Of a stretch of 5,693 bases of DNA, positions 5,267-5,693 are shown piece after piece (positions within the stretch are counted from its first letter, which is position 1; the number at the start of each line of letters is the position of its first letter). The notes under the pieces were generated by a model. That model made no database searches. It worked only from the letters and a program-made list of their open reading frames with translations, and was not told the origin of the DNA. The stretch lies in NCBI GenBank assembly GCA_019410665.1, contig DXSD01000111.1:1-5693 (forward strand), written 5' to 3'. The DNA comes from Fusobacterium sp. GTDB lineage: Bacteria > Fusobacteriota > Fusobacteriia > Fusobacteriales > Fusobacteriaceae. Both the position numbers and the translations under genes were made by a program.

Positions 5267-5347
5267 TTATTTCTTATTAATAATTCCATCTATAGCTGTT
5301 ACTGCTGTTCCTACTGCTACTAATATTCCTCCAACTATTCCTAACAT
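5267..5347 (-). CDS. 26-aa hydrophobic peptide, unknown function
   Basis: A complete small gene: AGGAGG lies 7 bases before the ATG at 5347, and the frame runs to TAA at 5267. The peptide starts MLGIVGGILVAVGTAVTAID and ends GIINKK. Residues 2-19 form one uninterrupted, glycine-, valine- and isoleucine-rich hydrophobic helix, followed by Asp20 and a lysine-tipped tail. It follows the 86-aa gene by 15 bases, just room for its ribosome binding site, and a terminator-like hairpin follows, so both are probably on one transcript. Short single-helix peptides like this include type I toxins, small regulators of membrane proteins, leaderless bacteriocin- or modulin-like peptides and phage coat or holin-like peptides. 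Nothing in the sequence decides between them. The ribosome binding site and placement make a real gene likely despite its size. Confidence 0.7.
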   Translation of the reverse strand: MLGIVGGILVAVGTAVTAIDGIINKK

Positions 5348-5362
5348 GTTAATTCCTCCTCT

Positions 5363-5623
5363 TTATGCTACATATTTTCTATATACATTTAAAAACTCTG
5401 CTATATCTTCAATATTATTTACATTTAAACTCTCATACTTGATATAGAAGTTATATAGACTAGCTATACTCATATCCCTATCAACTCTAGCTCCAGTATT
5501 CTTGAAGTATCTATATATTTCATTATAAAATACTATCTTAAAAGCTCTTTCAAATATCTCTTCCTTATTTAGTGCTAGTATGGAACTTTTAAATTTTAAA
5601 TATTCCTCTGTTAATCTATCCAT
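5363..5623 (-). CDS. 86-aa cytoplasmic protein, weakly DUF3848-like
   Basis: Starts at ATG 5623 with GGAGG seven bases upstream; its first base is the last base of the preceding gene's TAA, so the two are translationally linked. The protein is charged and helical with no membrane segment. Residues 4-41 (LTEEYLKFKSSI, then KEEIFERAFKIVFYNEIYRY) resemble the 'EY..f...l......EI...AyE....eDI' N-terminal pattern of DUF3848-type proteins of mobile elements. The rest (IASLYNFYIKYESLNVNNIE and after) has no pattern I recognise. The family suggestion is weak and function is unknown. The 26-aa peptide gene follows immediately. Confidence 0.78.
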   Translation of the reverse strand: MDRLTEEYLKFKSSILALNKEEIFERAFKIVFYNEIYRYFKNTGARVDRDMSIASLYNFYIKYESLNVNNIEDIAEFLNVYRKYVA

Positions 5624-5693
5624 TAGTTATCCTCCAAACTCTTTATATATGCTTCTATGAGATTTTGTGTATCTTCAAATCTTCCTACAATAT
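5623..5693 (-). CDS. C-terminus of an unknown protein (partial)
   Basis: The last 22 codons of a gene entering from the right edge, reading IVGRFEDTQNLIEAYIKSLE followed by DN and TAA at 5625-5623. The other two frames are closed by stops here. The one-base stop/start overlap with the 86-aa gene, and the ribosome binding site of that gene lying inside this frame, support a real coupled gene. Too little is visible to assign a family. Confidence 0.6.
   Translation of the reverse strand, partial: IVGRFEDTQNLIEAYIKSLEDN

Noticed and set aside
1..5693. CRISPR array or cas genes, suggested by the RHH/WYL-like protein
   Set aside because: No regularly spaced repeats and no cas-like protein are visible in the window.

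Overview
The window is very AT-rich (roughly 70-75% A+T by eye), and every gene I can support is read from the minus strand, right to left. Strong AGGAGG-type ribosome binding sites, tight spacing, lysine/glutamate/isoleucine/asparagine-rich proteins and a preference for A/T-ending codons suggest Fusobacteriota, most likely Fusobacterium, with low-GC Firmicutes as the alternative. This is inference from composition and protein style. The content (a phage/plasmid-type replication protein, a RadC-family JAB protein, an orphan AbrB-like protein, small unknown ORFs, a hairpin-rich gap) points to an accessory or mobile region.

Layout in transcription order. (1) 5693-5223: the C-terminus of an unknown protein overlaps by one base an 86-aa protein, which is followed by a 26-aa hydrophobic peptide and a terminator-like hairpin. 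(2) 5202-4681: a compact RadC-family protein with an intact JAMM metal motif but no N-terminal helix-hairpin-helix region. (3) 4566-3019: a promoter-like site precedes a closely packed three-gene group. This consists of a TTG-started protein read here as two ribbon-helix-helix-like units plus a WYL-like tail, a membrane protein of unknown function, and a 119-aa lipoprotein. A small hairpin at the stop codon separates these from (4) 2972-765: a 735-aa lipoprotein with YwqK/MORN_2-type repeats, ending at a strong terminator. (5) 622-455: a 55-aa AbrB/MazE-like swapped-hairpin protein with its own upstream region and a strong terminator. (6) 454-203: no gene, but a GC-only hairpin, the terminator, and a two-tier palindrome with tandem repeats. 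(7) 202 to the left edge: the N-terminus of a protein resembling the gene II/X rolling-circle initiators of filamentous phages.

My reading is that the left end holds the replication module of a filamentous-phage-like or plasmid-like element, with the palindrome just upstream of rep as candidate origin or Rep-binding region. The middle holds a surface cassette (membrane protein plus two lipoproteins) probably controlled by the RHH/WYL-like protein at its head. No CRISPR array, tRNA, rRNA, transposase or integrase is visible. Functions for the 190-aa, 86-aa, 26-aa and right-edge proteins are unknown.
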